Shown piece by piece: positions 1 through 8,411 of a stretch of DNA of 64,000 nucleotides. Origin of the DNA: Phycisphaera sp. TMED24 (GTDB taxonomy: Bacteria > Planctomycetota > Phycisphaerae > Phycisphaerales > SM1A02). Numbering within the stretch: the stretch's first letter is position 1; each line of letters begins with the position of its first letter. Under the pieces are notes generated by a model that ran no database searches, had not been told where the DNA came from, and worked only from the letters and a program-made list of their open reading frames with translations. The stretch spans positions 68,784 through 132,783 of the forward strand of contig NHCD02000016.1 in NCBI GenBank assembly GCA_002168105.2, in the 5' to 3' direction. Both the position numbers and the translations under genes were made by a program.

Positions 1-580
1 AGCAATCGGCAATCAGGGCGGTGCCGTGATTAAGGGTGATGGCCAAAGGTTGGGCACCGCCCATGCCCCCGCATCCGGCCGTGACATTCAGCGTGCCTTT
101 GAGACTTCCGCCAAAGTGCTGTCTGGCACATTCGGCAAAGGTTTCAAAGGTCCCCTGCAAGATGCCTTGGGTTCCGATGTAGATCCAAGAACCAGCAGTC
201 ATTTGGCCGTACATCATTAAACCGCGGTCGGCCAGATCGTCGAAATGCGACTGCGTGGCCCAGTGAGGCACCAAGTTTGAGTTGGCAATCATGACTCGGG
301 GCGCGTCCTCATGGGTTTGAATAACGCCGACGGGTTTACCGGACTGCACAAGGAGAGTTTGGTCGGGCTCCAGATTTTGGAGTTCTCGAACGATGGCATC
401 GAATGCTTCCCAAGATCTTGCCGCCTGTCCGCGCCCCCCGTAGACCACCAGTTGTTCGGGGATCTCGGCGACCTCGGGATCGAGGTTGTTCATCAACATG
501 CGTAGCGCACCTTCAGCGGCCCATGATTTGCAGGAGCGTTCGGTGCCGCGGGGGGCTCGAATGGTGCGGGTCTTGGTCAT
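1..580 (-). CDS. hutU: Urocanate hydratase, N-terminal part (cut by window edge)
   Basis: Second step of histidine degradation: NAD-dependent hydration of urocanate to imidazolonepropionate in the cytoplasm. About 193 residues from the N-terminus are visible, beginning [12 protein letters not shown], with the family NAD-binding glycine motif [14 protein letters not shown] near residue 170. The gene runs off the left edge, so the C-terminal two thirds are missing. It is absent from the ORF track because it is open at the edge; I translated it by hand. Its ATG overlaps the hutH stop by 4 bp (ATGA), so the two are translationally coupled in the order hutH-hutU. Confidence 0.93.
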   Translation of the reverse strand, partial: MTKTRTIRAPRGTERSCKSWAAEGALRMLMNNLDPEVAEIPEQLVVYGGRGQAARSWEAFDAIVRELQNLEPDQTLLVQSGKPVGVIQTHEDAPRVMIANSNLVPHWATQSHFDDLADRGLMMYGQMTAGSWIYIGTQGILQGTFETFAECARQHFGGSLKGTLNVTAGCGGMGGAQPLAITLNHGTALIADC

Positions 581-2100
581 GGGTCGATCCTAGTCGGGTT
601 GGTGCCGCGAAGGGCGGTGGTCAAAACTTCGATGTCTGACCCCAGAGGGCGGTCGGTGTGGCGGGAACTGACCGATTGTCGTACCCAGGCGAACAGGTTT
701 TCGTTGCCCTCGCCTGAACGAAGAGGGCGGCGGAGTTCCATCGCGTCAGCCGAACAAAGAAGTTCCACGGCAAGAACTCGAGCGGCCAAATCCAAGACAT
801 GCTGGGCCCCGAAAGCTGCCGTGGGGCCAAAAGAATTGAAATCCTCGATACCCGCACTCGTTGAAATATTGTGACATGAGGCAGGAGCGCAGGCCACTCG
901 AATTTCATTGACCAGTGCAGCGGCGGTGTACTGGGCGATCATAAGCCCTGACTCCAGGCCAGCTTCTCGAGCGAGATACGCGGGGATCCCGGCTTGATCG
1001 TCGCGGCCCGAGAGCAGCCAATAGGTTCGGCGTTCGCTGATACCGACCATGGCCGCGATGCTGAGTTTGAGTTGGTCCAAAGCCAGTGCCAGTGGCATGC
1101 CGTGAAAGTTTGCCCCCGAAATAGCGCGTCCGTCGTGGAGCACGATGGGATTGTCGGTTACCGCGCCCAGTTCGCGAGCGAAGACTGCCTCGATGCTTTC
1201 CAGTTGATCGAGGCAAGAGCCCAGAACGGTTGGCGTGGCCCGCAGCGAATAGGGGTCTTGCACCCTTGGGTCGTCATCCAAATGGGATTTCAAAATGGCA
1301 GAACCCGCCAGCCGGGCTCGCATTCTTTTGGCAACCCGGACTGGACCAGGGTGGTTTCGAATGTCGTACAACTCGGCATCCAAATAGGCATCGGTCCCAA
1401 GGCAAGCATCGATCGACAAGGCCGCGATATCAGTGGCGTTGGCCAGCAAAGTGTGGGCTTCCTCAAGCAGCACAATGCCATACGCGGCCATGAGGTGGGT
1501 CCCGTTGATCAGAGCCAACCCTTCTTTTGTTGCAAGTTTGACTGGCGGCAAGCCAATGCGTTCGAGGCCCTCCTTGCCGGTGCAGGTGCCGCTTTGGTCT
1601 TTCGCTGTGCCTTCGCCGATCAGCACCAAGGCCAAGTGGGCCAGAGGGGCAAGGTCGCCTGAAGCCCCAACCGAACCGCGGGACGGGATCACTGGCGTCA
1701 AGTTGTGGTTCAACATCTCCAGAAGTGTGGTGGCCACGATGGGGCGAGCCCCCGAGTGCCCCCGTGCCAAGCTGGCGGCCAAGAGCAGCATCATGCCGCG
1801 CACCACTGGGTCCGGAAGCGGTTCGCCCACCCCAGCGGCGTGCGAGCGAATCAAGTTCGTCTGAAGTTGCTCCAGATCTTGCTTCTCAATCCGGTGACGG
1901 GATAGGGACCCAAATCCTGTGTTGACGCCGTAGGTCGGTTCTGTTTGATTGGTCAAATTCTCGACCGAGGCCTGGGCCTTGCCCATGGCTTCCATGGCAT
2001 CTGGGCCGAGGGTGACTGGGCGGTGATTTCGGATGACATCCAGAGCATCGGCCATGGCCAGTGGTCCAGAATTCAATACCAATGGTTTCATGGCGGACAT
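577..2100 (-). CDS. hutH: Histidine ammonia-lyase
   Basis: Converts L-histidine to urocanate and ammonia, the first step of histidine use. The protein is 507 residues with the start at [10 protein letters not shown], which is the family length. The 781-residue ORF in the track merely extends upstream through the antisense of the next gene. The Ala-Ser-Gly triad that forms the MIO electrophile is present in [12 protein letters not shown] near residue 150, with family motifs YGVNTGFG and NPIVLHDG. It heads a hutHU operon. A TATCGT hexamer lies 9 nt before the ATG with no clear Shine-Dalgarno sequence. Confidence 0.96.
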   Translation of the reverse strand: MSAMKPLVLNSGPLAMADALDVIRNHRPVTLGPDAMEAMGKAQASVENLTNQTEPTYGVNTGFGSLSRHRIEKQDLEQLQTNLIRSHAAGVGEPLPDPVVRGMMLLLAASLARGHSGARPIVATTLLEMLNHNLTPVIPSRGSVGASGDLAPLAHLALVLIGEGTAKDQSGTCTGKEGLERIGLPPVKLATKEGLALINGTHLMAAYGIVLLEEAHTLLANATDIAALSIDACLGTDAYLDAELYDIRNHPGPVRVAKRMRARLAGSAILKSHLDDDPRVQDPYSLRATPTVLGSCLDQLESIEAVFARELGAVTDNPIVLHDGRAISGANFHGMPLALALDQLKLSIAAMVGISERRTYWLLSGRDDQAGIPAYLAREAGLESGLMIAQYTAAALVNEIRVACAPASCHNISTSAGIEDFNSFGPTAAFGAQHVLDLAARVLAVELLCSADAMELRRPLRSGEGNENLFAWVRQSVSSRHTDRPLGSDIEVLTTALRGTNPTRIDP

Positions 2101-2139
2101 CGTGCTTGGACGATAACGGTTCAACGAAGGGCGGAAAAG

Positions 2140-2952
2140 ATGGACGACACTTGGCGTAGCTCTATTCGGACCTTGTCCATGGTCTTTGGCATGATCCTTG
2201 CCGCTTTTTTGGTAGGGGCTGGCCCCCAGGGCACCCCGCCTCTTGGCCCTTTGGTGTTCTCGGATCCTGTGACCGGAGCGGCCATGATCTTGGCCGTTGC
2301 CGTGGCGACCGGTGCCGCTGTCGTCGCCTTTCGATTCGGTGACGGAGGGGGGGGGCTCTTTGCGTTCGGCATTGTGCTCTGGGCCGCTGGTCGCCATCTT
2401 GCCCCCACGGTTGATCGCTTGTTCGCTCCCACCGCTTTTGATGTTGTTTGGGATGGACTGGTGCTGTCGGCCGCTATTTTTGGTGTTTCCACTGTTCTGT
2501 CCAGAGTGACTGGTCCGGCATGCCGGCCTGAGCCGCCCGATGAGGGTGGGTCGGACCGACTTGCCGTGGGCTGGCTGGCCATGCTCGTGGCCCTCCCCGT
2601 GGCCCACCTGACTGCGGTTTCCAACGATCCAGGGCAAGCGGCCGGCGGAGCTGCCCTCGGTGGTGTAGCGGCGGGCTTGGCCGGTCGCTTGGCGGCACCT
2701 CACGCTTCCCCATTCCGGCTGATGCTGGTCCTGGTGCCCATTGGCGTACTGGGTCGTGTTCTGGTTGCCCCAGCTCTGATCGACGCCGATGCATGGCGCC
2801 TCGGAGCCGGTCCCGGCCTTCTGGCCCCCTTGCCCATGGACTGGGCGGGTGGTGGGCTGGCTGGCTTTGCCCTGGGGGCTGTTTGGGCCCGCAGCTTCCT
2901 CAAACCCTCCACGATTGGCCAAAATGTTGCGTCAGACGCGGTGAGCGGCTAG
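2140..2952 (+). CDS. Multi-pass membrane protein of unknown function
   Basis: A 270-residue, strongly hydrophobic, Gly/Ala-rich protein. I chose the ATG at MDDTWRSSIR because it follows a purine-rich GAAGGGCGGAAAAG stretch; the longer track ORF overlaps hutH. About six to eight predicted membrane segments alternate with short loops (for example TLSMVFGMILAAFLVGA near the N-terminus and GGLAGFALGAVWA near the C-terminus). A Pro/Glu-rich loop sits near residue 130. I do not recognise the family. It is divergent from hutH and upstream of rplU, whose promoter lies over its last codons. Confidence 0.7.
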   Translation: MDDTWRSSIRTLSMVFGMILAAFLVGAGPQGTPPLGPLVFSDPVTGAAMILAVAVATGAAVVAFRFGDGGGGLFAFGIVLWAAGRHLAPTVDRLFAPTAFDVVWDGLVLSAAIFGVSTVLSRVTGPACRPEPPDEGGSDRLAVGWLAMLVALPVAHLTAVSNDPGQAAGGAALGGVAAGLAGRLAAPHASPFRLMLVLVPIGVLGRVLVAPALIDADAWRLGAGPGLLAPLPMDWAGGGLAGFALGAVWARSFLKPSTIGQNVASDAVSG

Positions 2953-2955
2953 AAT
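2927..2955 (+). promoter_or_regulatory. Sigma-70-type promoter for rplU
   Basis: TTGCGT, 17-nt spacer, TAGAAT, placed about 40 nt before the rplU start codon and overlapping the end of the upstream membrane-protein gene. This is one of the few promoters in the window with both boxes recognisable. Confidence 0.6.
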
Positions 2956-2994
2956 TTTCGGCTCGGCTCATTTCGAGTCAGGCCTGGAGCAGAT

Positions 2995-3312
2995 ATGTAC
3001 GCCATCGTCGAAGACAGTGGAACCCAAATTCGCGTTGCCGAAGGCGACGAATTCGAAGTTGACCTCCGTGAAGGAGCGGAAGCGGGAAGTGAGATCGTTT
3101 TCGATCGCGTCCTCCTGATTTCCTCCGGCGAAGGCGAGCCAACCGTTGGGCTTCCTTACGTGGAAGGCGCCTCGGTGAAGGCTGAAGTTTTGGAGCAATT
3201 CAAGGCCGACAAAGTCACCAGCATCAAGTTCAAGCGTCGGAAGGGATACCGCCGAAATAAGGGTCATCGTCAGCCGTACTTGCAGGTCCGAGTGACCGGC
3301 ATCTCTGCCTGA
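2995..3312 (+). CDS. rplU: 50S ribosomal protein L21
   Basis: Binds 23S rRNA in the large subunit. The 105-residue length is normal and the start MYAIVEDSG and the basic segment FKRRKGYRRNKGHRQ are typical of L21. In most bacteria rplU is followed at once by rpmA (L27); here a strong terminator follows and rpmA is not in the window. The start is fixed by the family N-terminus. Confidence 0.97.
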   Translation: MYAIVEDSGTQIRVAEGDEFEVDLREGAEAGSEIVFDRVLLISSGEGEPTVGLPYVEGASVKAEVLEQFKADKVTSIKFKRRKGYRRNKGHRQPYLQVRVTGISA

Positions 3313-3357
3313 CCGAACCCGCTGGCGCAACTCTTCGCGCTGTCAAGTTGTCCACCC

Positions 3358-3394
3358 ACACCGTCCGCTGGCCAAGCCGCGGACGGTGTTTTTT
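3358..3394 (+). terminator. Rho-independent terminator after rplU
   Basis: Perfect 11-bp stem ACACCGTCCGC / GCGGACGGTGT around a 10-nt loop, followed by a T run (TTTTT). It isolates rplU as a single-gene transcription unit. Confidence 0.9.
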
Positions 3395-3495
3395 AACTGA
3401 TAAGGGGTTTTTGTCTCCATGCGTTTTGAGACGCATGTGTTGTGCTTTGTGAATTCCACGCCGGCAATGAATGACGGCCGCGTAAGTTTCGCGTT

Positions 3496-4248
3496 TCAGG
3501 CCTTCACGCCAAGGTGCAAGGCGCAGATCCCAAAGTCCAGTGACTTCGTTTGCACTTCAGAAAAGCCAGCTTTGGTCATGGCGTCGGCCAAGCTTTGTGC
3601 GTCAAGGAACGTGTCCACGCTTCTTGGGAGATAGCGGTAGGCCCCGCTGGAATCTCCGGAAATCCAAGTGGCGGTTCGGGGCATGATGTGATGGGTCCAA
3701 AGCCGCGATCCCCAGCGGGCTGGGGCAAAGCTTGGCTCCGAAAATTCAAGTACCACCAGTCGGCCCTTGGGCCGAAGGACACGGAAGAATTCAGCAAAGG
3801 CTCGATCTGGCTCTCCAACATTCCGGATGCCAAAGGCAATGGTGAGGACATCTTTGCTCTCGTCGTCGCACTCCAATCGTGTGGCATCTCCCTGAACGTA
3901 TGAAATCTCAAGGTTGTCTCGACGTTTTCTCAGCTTGTCTTTGGCGATCTCAAGCATGCCCGGGGTGTAGTCCAGTCCGACAATTGATTTGGGGCCAGCC
4001 TTGGCCAAGGCTTCGGTCAAATCTCCAGTACCACAGGCCACATCCAAGACATCGTCTTCCGGTCTGACCGAGGCGAGACGAACCGCTTTCTTGCGCCACG
4101 CTTGGTCACGCCAGAAGGAGTGCAATCGGTTGTTTAGGTCATATGCGGGGGCAATCGCCTCAAACATCCGTCGAACCCGACTCGGCTTGTCATCGGCCGC
4201 ATGAGGGTTGCTTTCAAGATCTTTCTGGTCCCAGGCCTGCTCGCTCAT
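3496..4248 (-). CDS. ubiE: Demethylmenaquinone/ubiquinone C-methyltransferase
   Basis: SAM-dependent methylation of the quinone ring late in menaquinone (or ubiquinone) biosynthesis; membrane-associated cytoplasmic enzyme. The 250 residues carry the UbiE/MenG signature: MFEAIAPAYDLNNRLHS, the SAM-binding loop DVACGTGDLT, and FGIRNVGEPDRAFAEFFRVLRPKG. Planctomycetes normally use menaquinone, so the MenG role is more likely. A TAGGAT box lies exactly 6 nt before the ATG and no Shine-Dalgarno is visible, so the mRNA is probably leaderless. It is divergent from the amidohydrolase-like gene, with only 37 bp between the start codons. Confidence 0.93.
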   Translation of the reverse strand: MSEQAWDQKDLESNPHAADDKPSRVRRMFEAIAPAYDLNNRLHSFWRDQAWRKKAVRLASVRPEDDVLDVACGTGDLTEALAKAGPKSIVGLDYTPGMLEIAKDKLRKRRDNLEISYVQGDATRLECDDESKDVLTIAFGIRNVGEPDRAFAEFFRVLRPKGRLVVLEFSEPSFAPARWGSRLWTHHIMPRTATWISGDSSGAYRYLPRSVDTFLDAQSLADAMTKAGFSEVQTKSLDFGICALHLGVKA

Positions 4249-4254
4249 GTCTCG

Positions 4255-4279
4255 ATCCTAGGCTCCACCTCGTTAGCAT
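4255..4279. promoter_or_regulatory. Divergent leaderless-type promoters (ubiE / amidohydrolase-like)
   Basis: On the minus strand TAGGAT at 4255-4260 sits 6 nt before the ubiE ATG; on the plus strand TAGCAT at 4274-4279 sits 6 nt before the GTG at 4286. Both -10-like boxes lie within a 37-bp space. No convincing -35 boxes are visible. Confidence 0.5.
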
Positions 4280-4285
4280 GCACAC

Positions 4286-5089
4286 GTGCCTTTTGACGCT
4301 TTGACATGGTGGACCCACGATCGTCCGCCCGCCACCTATGGCGGCCCCAACCGTTTTTGTGTCGATGGTCGCGCCCTGGTGTCGTTGCAGTCGGTTCGGT
4401 CAGGCCTGCGTCAGACCCCGCACGCAGTTCTCACTGCTTGTTCGAGTGAAGATCAGGCGGTTCCGATGCTGGACCCATTGGCCCGCGGTTTGGATGCTGA
4501 TGTCGAAACGGTCATCGGCGCAAAAGTTCGCGTCATTGCCATCGCCCCTGCTGGCGGTGGGTACCACCCGGCCCACAGTCGACTGCTCGAACTTTTGGAG
4601 CAAGTCACAGACGAGGGCTCTGTACGTTGCGTGTATGTGGTTCAGCCAGATCCACTTCCGGAGCGCGGGCGACTTGAAGTGTCAAGCCCAGAAACCTTCG
4701 ATGAGCTGTTGCGGCATTTCCCCCACCTTCACTTCCATTTTGGTGGGATGCTGCACCTCCGCGAGGGACTTTTTCGTTTGATGCATCGCTCCCCTTGGAT
4801 GACCACGAACCTGGCCGGTGCTTTGGGCAAACCTCGACTGTTGGATGTGGTGCTTGAGCGGGCCACAGAAGAGGGGCTTGGCCAGAGGCTTTACTTTGCA
4901 TCTGGGTTTCCCAATCTTGACCCCACCTCTGCTCTTGAACAATTGCTGGGGCACAATGTTTGGCGTCGACAACGAGGCTTACCCTCACTCCCATCAGCAT
5001 TGCTGCGGGGCATTGCCGAGCGGGGGAATCCCGTCGATTACGAACCGGGAACCGAGACGGGGCGGACAGGCAGTGCTCCAAAGGCGTAA
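4286..5089 (+). CDS. Amidohydrolase-2-like TIM-barrel protein, metal ligands not evident
   Basis: 267 residues with a GTG start. The C-terminal half resembles the Amidohydro_2/ACMSD family (HFHFGGMLHLREG, then WMTTNLAG, then GQRLYFASGFPNLDP, matching the usual GxDRxLFGSDxP region). The usual N-terminal metal-binding HxH is not seen and the terminal Asp region reads FASGFP, so hydrolase activity is doubtful; it could be a degenerate or repurposed member. Its last 52 bp overlap the 3' end of the convergent oxidoreductase gene. Family assignment is moderate; substrate is unknown. Confidence 0.6.
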   Translation: MPFDALTWWTHDRPPATYGGPNRFCVDGRALVSLQSVRSGLRQTPHAVLTACSSEDQAVPMLDPLARGLDADVETVIGAKVRVIAIAPAGGGYHPAHSRLLELLEQVTDEGSVRCVYVVQPDPLPERGRLEVSSPETFDELLRHFPHLHFHFGGMLHLREGLFRLMHRSPWMTTNLAGALGKPRLLDVVLERATEEGLGQRLYFASGFPNLDPTSALEQLLGHNVWRRQRGLPSLPSALLRGIAERGNPVDYEPGTETGRTGSAPKA

Positions 5090-6264
5090 CGGTCTGGCCC
5101 GAGCCGGACGTCACTGTTGATCGCTTCCGTCCACGTCAATTTTTTGCCTGAATAGGCTGAATCTCGCCCCATGATGGCCGTCATCGTGCTTTCCGCGACC
5201 CGTTGCCCTTCGTTGAGATATGGGCCGCTTTCGGTGATGGACGCGATCAGGTCGATGTGTTCCTGTTCGTAGGGGTTCCGTCCACCTTTGGTCCGCCAAG
5301 GAGATTCTCCGGTGATGATGGATCGACCTCCGTCGGTTCGGAGTACACCTTTGGTGCCAATAATTTCTTCGGCGACTTTTCCAGTGCAGCCGTCAATTTG
5401 TCGGCACCAGCTGGTCAACCGAACGTCATTGTCGTATTCGAAATCAATGGCGAAGTGGTCAAAGATGTTGCCCCACTCGGGCCCGGTTCGAACCTCCCGG
5501 CCGCCCATGCCCGTGGCTGACTTCGGCGGCCCTCCGATCGCCCAGTTGCACACGTCGATGTTGTGGATGTGTTGTTCAACGATGTGGTCCCCGGAGAGCC
5601 ACGTGAAATACAACCAGTTGCGCATCTGCCACTCGGTATCCGTCATGTTGCCGGTGCGATCCACACGCCACAGGAAGCCTTGGTTCCACCAGCAATTTGC
5701 GCTTCTGATGTCTCCAATACGGCCATCTCGAAGTTGCGCCATGGCTGCGATATATGGCTGTTGATGACGACGCTGGGTGCCAGATACGACCGAGAGTTTC
5801 TTGGTCTTGGCTTCGGCGGCCGCGGCAATGACCGTGCGTACCCCAGGGGCATCAACCGCTACAGGTTTTTCCATGAACACGTGCTTGCCGGCAGCGACGG
5901 CCGCGGCAAAATGCTCGGGGCGAAAATGCGGTGGTGTTGCCAAAATCACCATGTCGACATCCGCAGCCAAAACGTTCTGGAAGGCATCAAACCCTGAGAA
6001 GGTGGTCTCGGGCGTGACGGAAGAACGGGGCTCGTTGGCCAGCTTCGCCGCCGCAGATTGGACACGCTCGGCGAAAACATCGCCCAAGGCGACGATACGA
6101 ACCATTGGGGATGACGCGAGGCAATTCCAGATCGCTCCGGTACCTCGCCCACCGCACCCGATGACCCCAACCCGGATCACTTCTTCGGAGTGGCTGGCGA
6201 AGGCGTACGGCGCGAGTGCCGCGGCCGCCCCGGTGCTGAGAAAATGTCGTCGGGAATGCGTCAT
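5038..6264 (-). CDS. Gfo/Idh/MocA-family oxidoreductase with TAT signal
   Basis: 408 residues. The N-terminus SRRHFLSTGAAAALAPYAFA is a twin-arginine export signal, followed by a Rossmann motif VGVIGCGGRGTGA and the family EKP motif (FMEKPVAVDA). C-terminal features such as NWLYFTWLSGDHIVEQHIHNID are typical of the large planctomycete family of exported NAD(P)-dependent sugar dehydrogenase-like proteins. It starts inside the stop of the upstream FGE-like gene (ATGA), so the two form an operon. Substrate is unknown, probably a sugar or polyol. Confidence 0.9.
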   Translation of the reverse strand: MTHSRRHFLSTGAAAALAPYAFASHSEEVIRVGVIGCGGRGTGAIWNCLASSPMVRIVALGDVFAERVQSAAAKLANEPRSSVTPETTFSGFDAFQNVLAADVDMVILATPPHFRPEHFAAAVAAGKHVFMEKPVAVDAPGVRTVIAAAAEAKTKKLSVVSGTQRRHQQPYIAAMAQLRDGRIGDIRSANCWWNQGFLWRVDRTGNMTDTEWQMRNWLYFTWLSGDHIVEQHIHNIDVCNWAIGGPPKSATGMGGREVRTGPEWGNIFDHFAIDFEYDNDVRLTSWCRQIDGCTGKVAEEIIGTKGVLRTDGGRSIITGESPWRTKGGRNPYEQEHIDLIASITESGPYLNEGQRVAESTMTAIMGRDSAYSGKKLTWTEAINSDVRLGPDRYAFGALPVRPVSVPGS

Positions 6265-7112
6265 CCTGAGAGTCCTCTTTCTTTCAAACGTGCGGGGTCT
6301 GGTTTGGCGTCTTCTGGCGCTTCGTCGGGTTTGGGTTCGTGTTCTATGCCTTTGGCGGGTGCTTTGGCTGGCTTGCCTTCAGCATCCGTCTCGAGCACCA
6401 GTCGGAGGCCGACGAACCCGCCATCGGCGAGCCACCAAATGCTTTGTGGGTCCTGGGGATCACTGGCGTTCCAGTTCTCCATGTCTTCAGGAACCGCTTT
6501 GGCGGGGAAGGCATCTTGGGCCAAGGTCTCGTAACAGCCACCGTACGTGAGGTGCTCGCCTTTGGGGCCGGTCACCCATTCGGAAGCGTTGCCGAACAAG
6601 TCGACCAGGCCCAGCGCGTCGGGCTTTTTTTCCCCCAAAGGATGGGTGACCCAGTCGGCGTTCTCATCGAGCCACGCATGTTCCAACAGGTTGTCTTTGG
6701 AGATCTGGGAGCGTTGGGCCAGCAGCTTCCATTCTGCTTCGGTGGGGAGTCGGTAGTGGCGCTTGGTCTTAAGCGAAAGCCAGCGGGCAAAACAGCGGGC
6801 GTGTCGGTATTGCACACTGATGGCGGGGTATCCGTTGTGCCCAAAGGACCGGTCCATGGCGATGTACGGTTTGCTGGGCCGGGCGATGATGTCACTTGAT
6901 TCGGCCACGGATGATTCCGACTCCGCCTTGCGATCCAGTTCGAATCGGTACGCATCAAGCAGATCCCAACTGACCTCGGTCTTGCCCACAAAGAAGGCTT
7001 TCGGAACATCTTGCTCGGGCGCCGCTTCGACTGGGATCATGTCAAAGGTGTGAATGGTGCCCGGGACTTTTTGGCTGAGAACGTCGGCAGCAAGAAGAAG
7101 GGTAAGGATCAT
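6261..7112 (-). CDS. Formylglycine-generating-enzyme-like (SUMF1/FGE-sulfatase domain) protein
   Basis: 283 residues from the ATG at MILTLLLAADVLSQ, which looks like a signal peptide. The track start is a TTG three codons upstream. FGE-sulfatase/C-lectin-fold motifs include PAISVQYRHARCFARWLS, YRLPTEAEWKLLA and LFGNASEWVTG. True FGEs use a cysteine pair in the C-terminal GGS/GxR region, which I do not see, so it may be a non-catalytic domain protein. A Pro/Lys/Glu-rich tail follows. It is the first gene of an operon with the oxidoreductase. A TATGTT box lies 8 nt before the ATG. Confidence 0.8.
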   Translation of the reverse strand: MILTLLLAADVLSQKVPGTIHTFDMIPVEAAPEQDVPKAFFVGKTEVSWDLLDAYRFELDRKAESESSVAESSDIIARPSKPYIAMDRSFGHNGYPAISVQYRHARCFARWLSLKTKRHYRLPTEAEWKLLAQRSQISKDNLLEHAWLDENADWVTHPLGEKKPDALGLVDLFGNASEWVTGPKGEHLTYGGCYETLAQDAFPAKAVPEDMENWNASDPQDPQSIWWLADGGFVGLRLVLETDAEGKPAKAPAKGIEHEPKPDEAPEDAKPDPARLKERGLSG

Positions 7113-7159
7113 CACCGGCAAACATACCAGCCAAACTGCTCCGGATACACTTTGAACCG

Positions 7160-7528
7160 ATGGAGACCGAAGGTTCCCACAACGTCGTGGTGGAAGCGAC
7201 CCCGCGCTTTGCCCCCGAACACAGCGACCCCAAGCAGGGCCGCTGGATCTTCATCTACCGCATTCGGATTGAGAATCAATCGGAGGGGCCGGTTCGTGTT
7301 CTGGTGCGACACTGGGAAATCGTGGATGCCGATGGGGACAAGAACATCATCGATGACGAAGGTGTGGTGGGTTGTCAGCCGCGGCTTGATCCCGGCGAGA
7401 CCTTCGAATATGAATCGTTTTGTGCCTTGCCGACCGAGTGGGGCACCATGGAGGGGCATTACATGGCTGAAGACCGATATGGCCAGCCAATGCAAGTGCA
7501 GATTCCACGGATGCATTTGCATCCATGA
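7160..7528 (+). CDS. apaG: ApaG-domain protein
   Basis: 122 residues, full length for ApaG (DUF525), a fibronectin-III-like fold linked to Co2+/Mg2+ resistance and diadenosine tetraphosphate levels, with no firmly known biochemical role. The recognisable parts are YRIRIENQSEGPVRVLVRHW, VVGCQPRLDPGETFEYES and GTMEGHYMAED. A TACACT box sits 8 nt before the ATG. It is a single gene divergent from the FGE-like operon and convergent with map. Confidence 0.92.
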   Translation: METEGSHNVVVEATPRFAPEHSDPKQGRWIFIYRIRIENQSEGPVRVLVRHWEIVDADGDKNIIDDEGVVGCQPRLDPGETFEYESFCALPTEWGTMEGHYMAEDRYGQPMQVQIPRMHLHP

Positions 7529-7547
7529 AAGCGGCTTGATCATCGAC

Positions 7548-8372
7548 TCACACCGGCAGTTCGTCGGGCAGGCTTTCGAGAGCCTCGGTCAAAATTTCCG
7601 TGCCGGTTTCCGTAATCAAGACATCATGTTCGTGGTGCACCGACCGTGAACCGTCCGCAATATTGATGGGCCAAGCGCGGTGCTCTTGCGTGGTCTCGCC
7701 GGTACCGGTGGCAATCATCGGTTCCAAAGCGACCAGCATGCCGGGCTTCCAACGCACACGGCATTCGGTCCACTCGCCTGGATAGCTGGGTCTGACGTTG
7801 GCGATAAATGGAGCTTCATGCAATTGACGTCCCACGCCGTGACCCCCGAAGCCCCGGACCAAGTGCAGGCCCAGTTGGCCTTCCACCAAGTCTTGCACGG
7901 CCACCGCCCAATCCAGCAATTCTCCGCCAGGCGTGATGGCGGCGATCCCGGCACCAAGGCTGGCGATCCCGGCATCCATGAGTGCTCGATCTGACGGGTT
8001 CGGAGGGCCCAAGTGGTAGGTCCATGCGGCGTCACCAATAAAGCCATTTTTAAGCGCGCCGACATCGACTTTGACCAGATCACCTTGGGCAAATGGCAAT
8101 TCGTCGTTCGAAGGATGGCCGTGCACCACACATTCGTTGCGGCTGATGCAGGCTTGCCCCGGGAAGGGGGGGAGGCGCTGCACGCGGTAGCCCAGGAAGC
8201 AGCTTTTGGCGTTGTGTTCCCACAAGGTTTCGCCGACCCACCGGTCAAGTTGGGTGGGGGTGACTCCCGGGCGCAGGCGGTCCACCACCATTTGGTGCAC
8301 TTTGACCACAACCTCGGCCGCAGCTCGGCATTGGTCAATTTCCTTGGGATTCAGCACTGGGATCGGACGCAC
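7548..8372 (-). CDS. map: Methionine aminopeptidase, type I
   Basis: Removes the N-terminal Met from nascent proteins in the cytoplasm. The 274 residues have all five metal ligands in family context: Asp in KVDVGALKNG, Asp in IGDAAWT, His in GHGVGRQLHEAP, Glu in LVALEPM and Glu/His in VHHEHDVLI. GTG start; a TACAAT box is 9 nt upstream. It is divergent from the dihydroorotase gene with 39 bp between start codons. It lies far from def-fmt in this window. Confidence 0.94.
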   Translation of the reverse strand: MRPIPVLNPKEIDQCRAAAEVVVKVHQMVVDRLRPGVTPTQLDRWVGETLWEHNAKSCFLGYRVQRLPPFPGQACISRNECVVHGHPSNDELPFAQGDLVKVDVGALKNGFIGDAAWTYHLGPPNPSDRALMDAGIASLGAGIAAITPGGELLDWAVAVQDLVEGQLGLHLVRGFGGHGVGRQLHEAPFIANVRPSYPGEWTECRVRWKPGMLVALEPMIATGTGETTQEHRAWPINIADGSRSVHHEHDVLITETGTEILTEALESLPDELPV

Positions 8373-8381
8373 GAGACTTCA

Positions 8382-8403
8382 ATTGTACCGATTCGCGTAG
8401 CAT
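8382..8403. promoter_or_regulatory. Divergent leaderless-type promoters (map / dihydroorotase)
   Basis: TACAAT on the minus strand at 8382-8387 is 9 nt before the map GTG; TAGCAT on the plus strand at 8398-8403 is 8 nt before the dihydroorotase ATG. Neither start codon has a visible Shine-Dalgarno site. Confidence 0.45.
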
Positions 8404-8411
8404 CAACAGAT

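Noticed and set aside
2121-2624. 167-codon minus-strand ORF opposite the membrane protein
   Set aside because: Ser/Thr/Ala/Pro-rich shadow of a hydrophobic coding strand.
2101-2922. N-terminal 274-residue extension of the 781-codon hutH frame
   Set aside because: It is the antisense of the membrane-protein gene, low-complexity Gly/Gln/Arg-rich, and the family length and motif positions fit the start at 2100.
8013-8411. 133-codon N-terminal extension of dihydroorotase
   Set aside because: It is the antisense of map; the family N-terminus MSRLLIRGG and the upstream box set the start at 8412.
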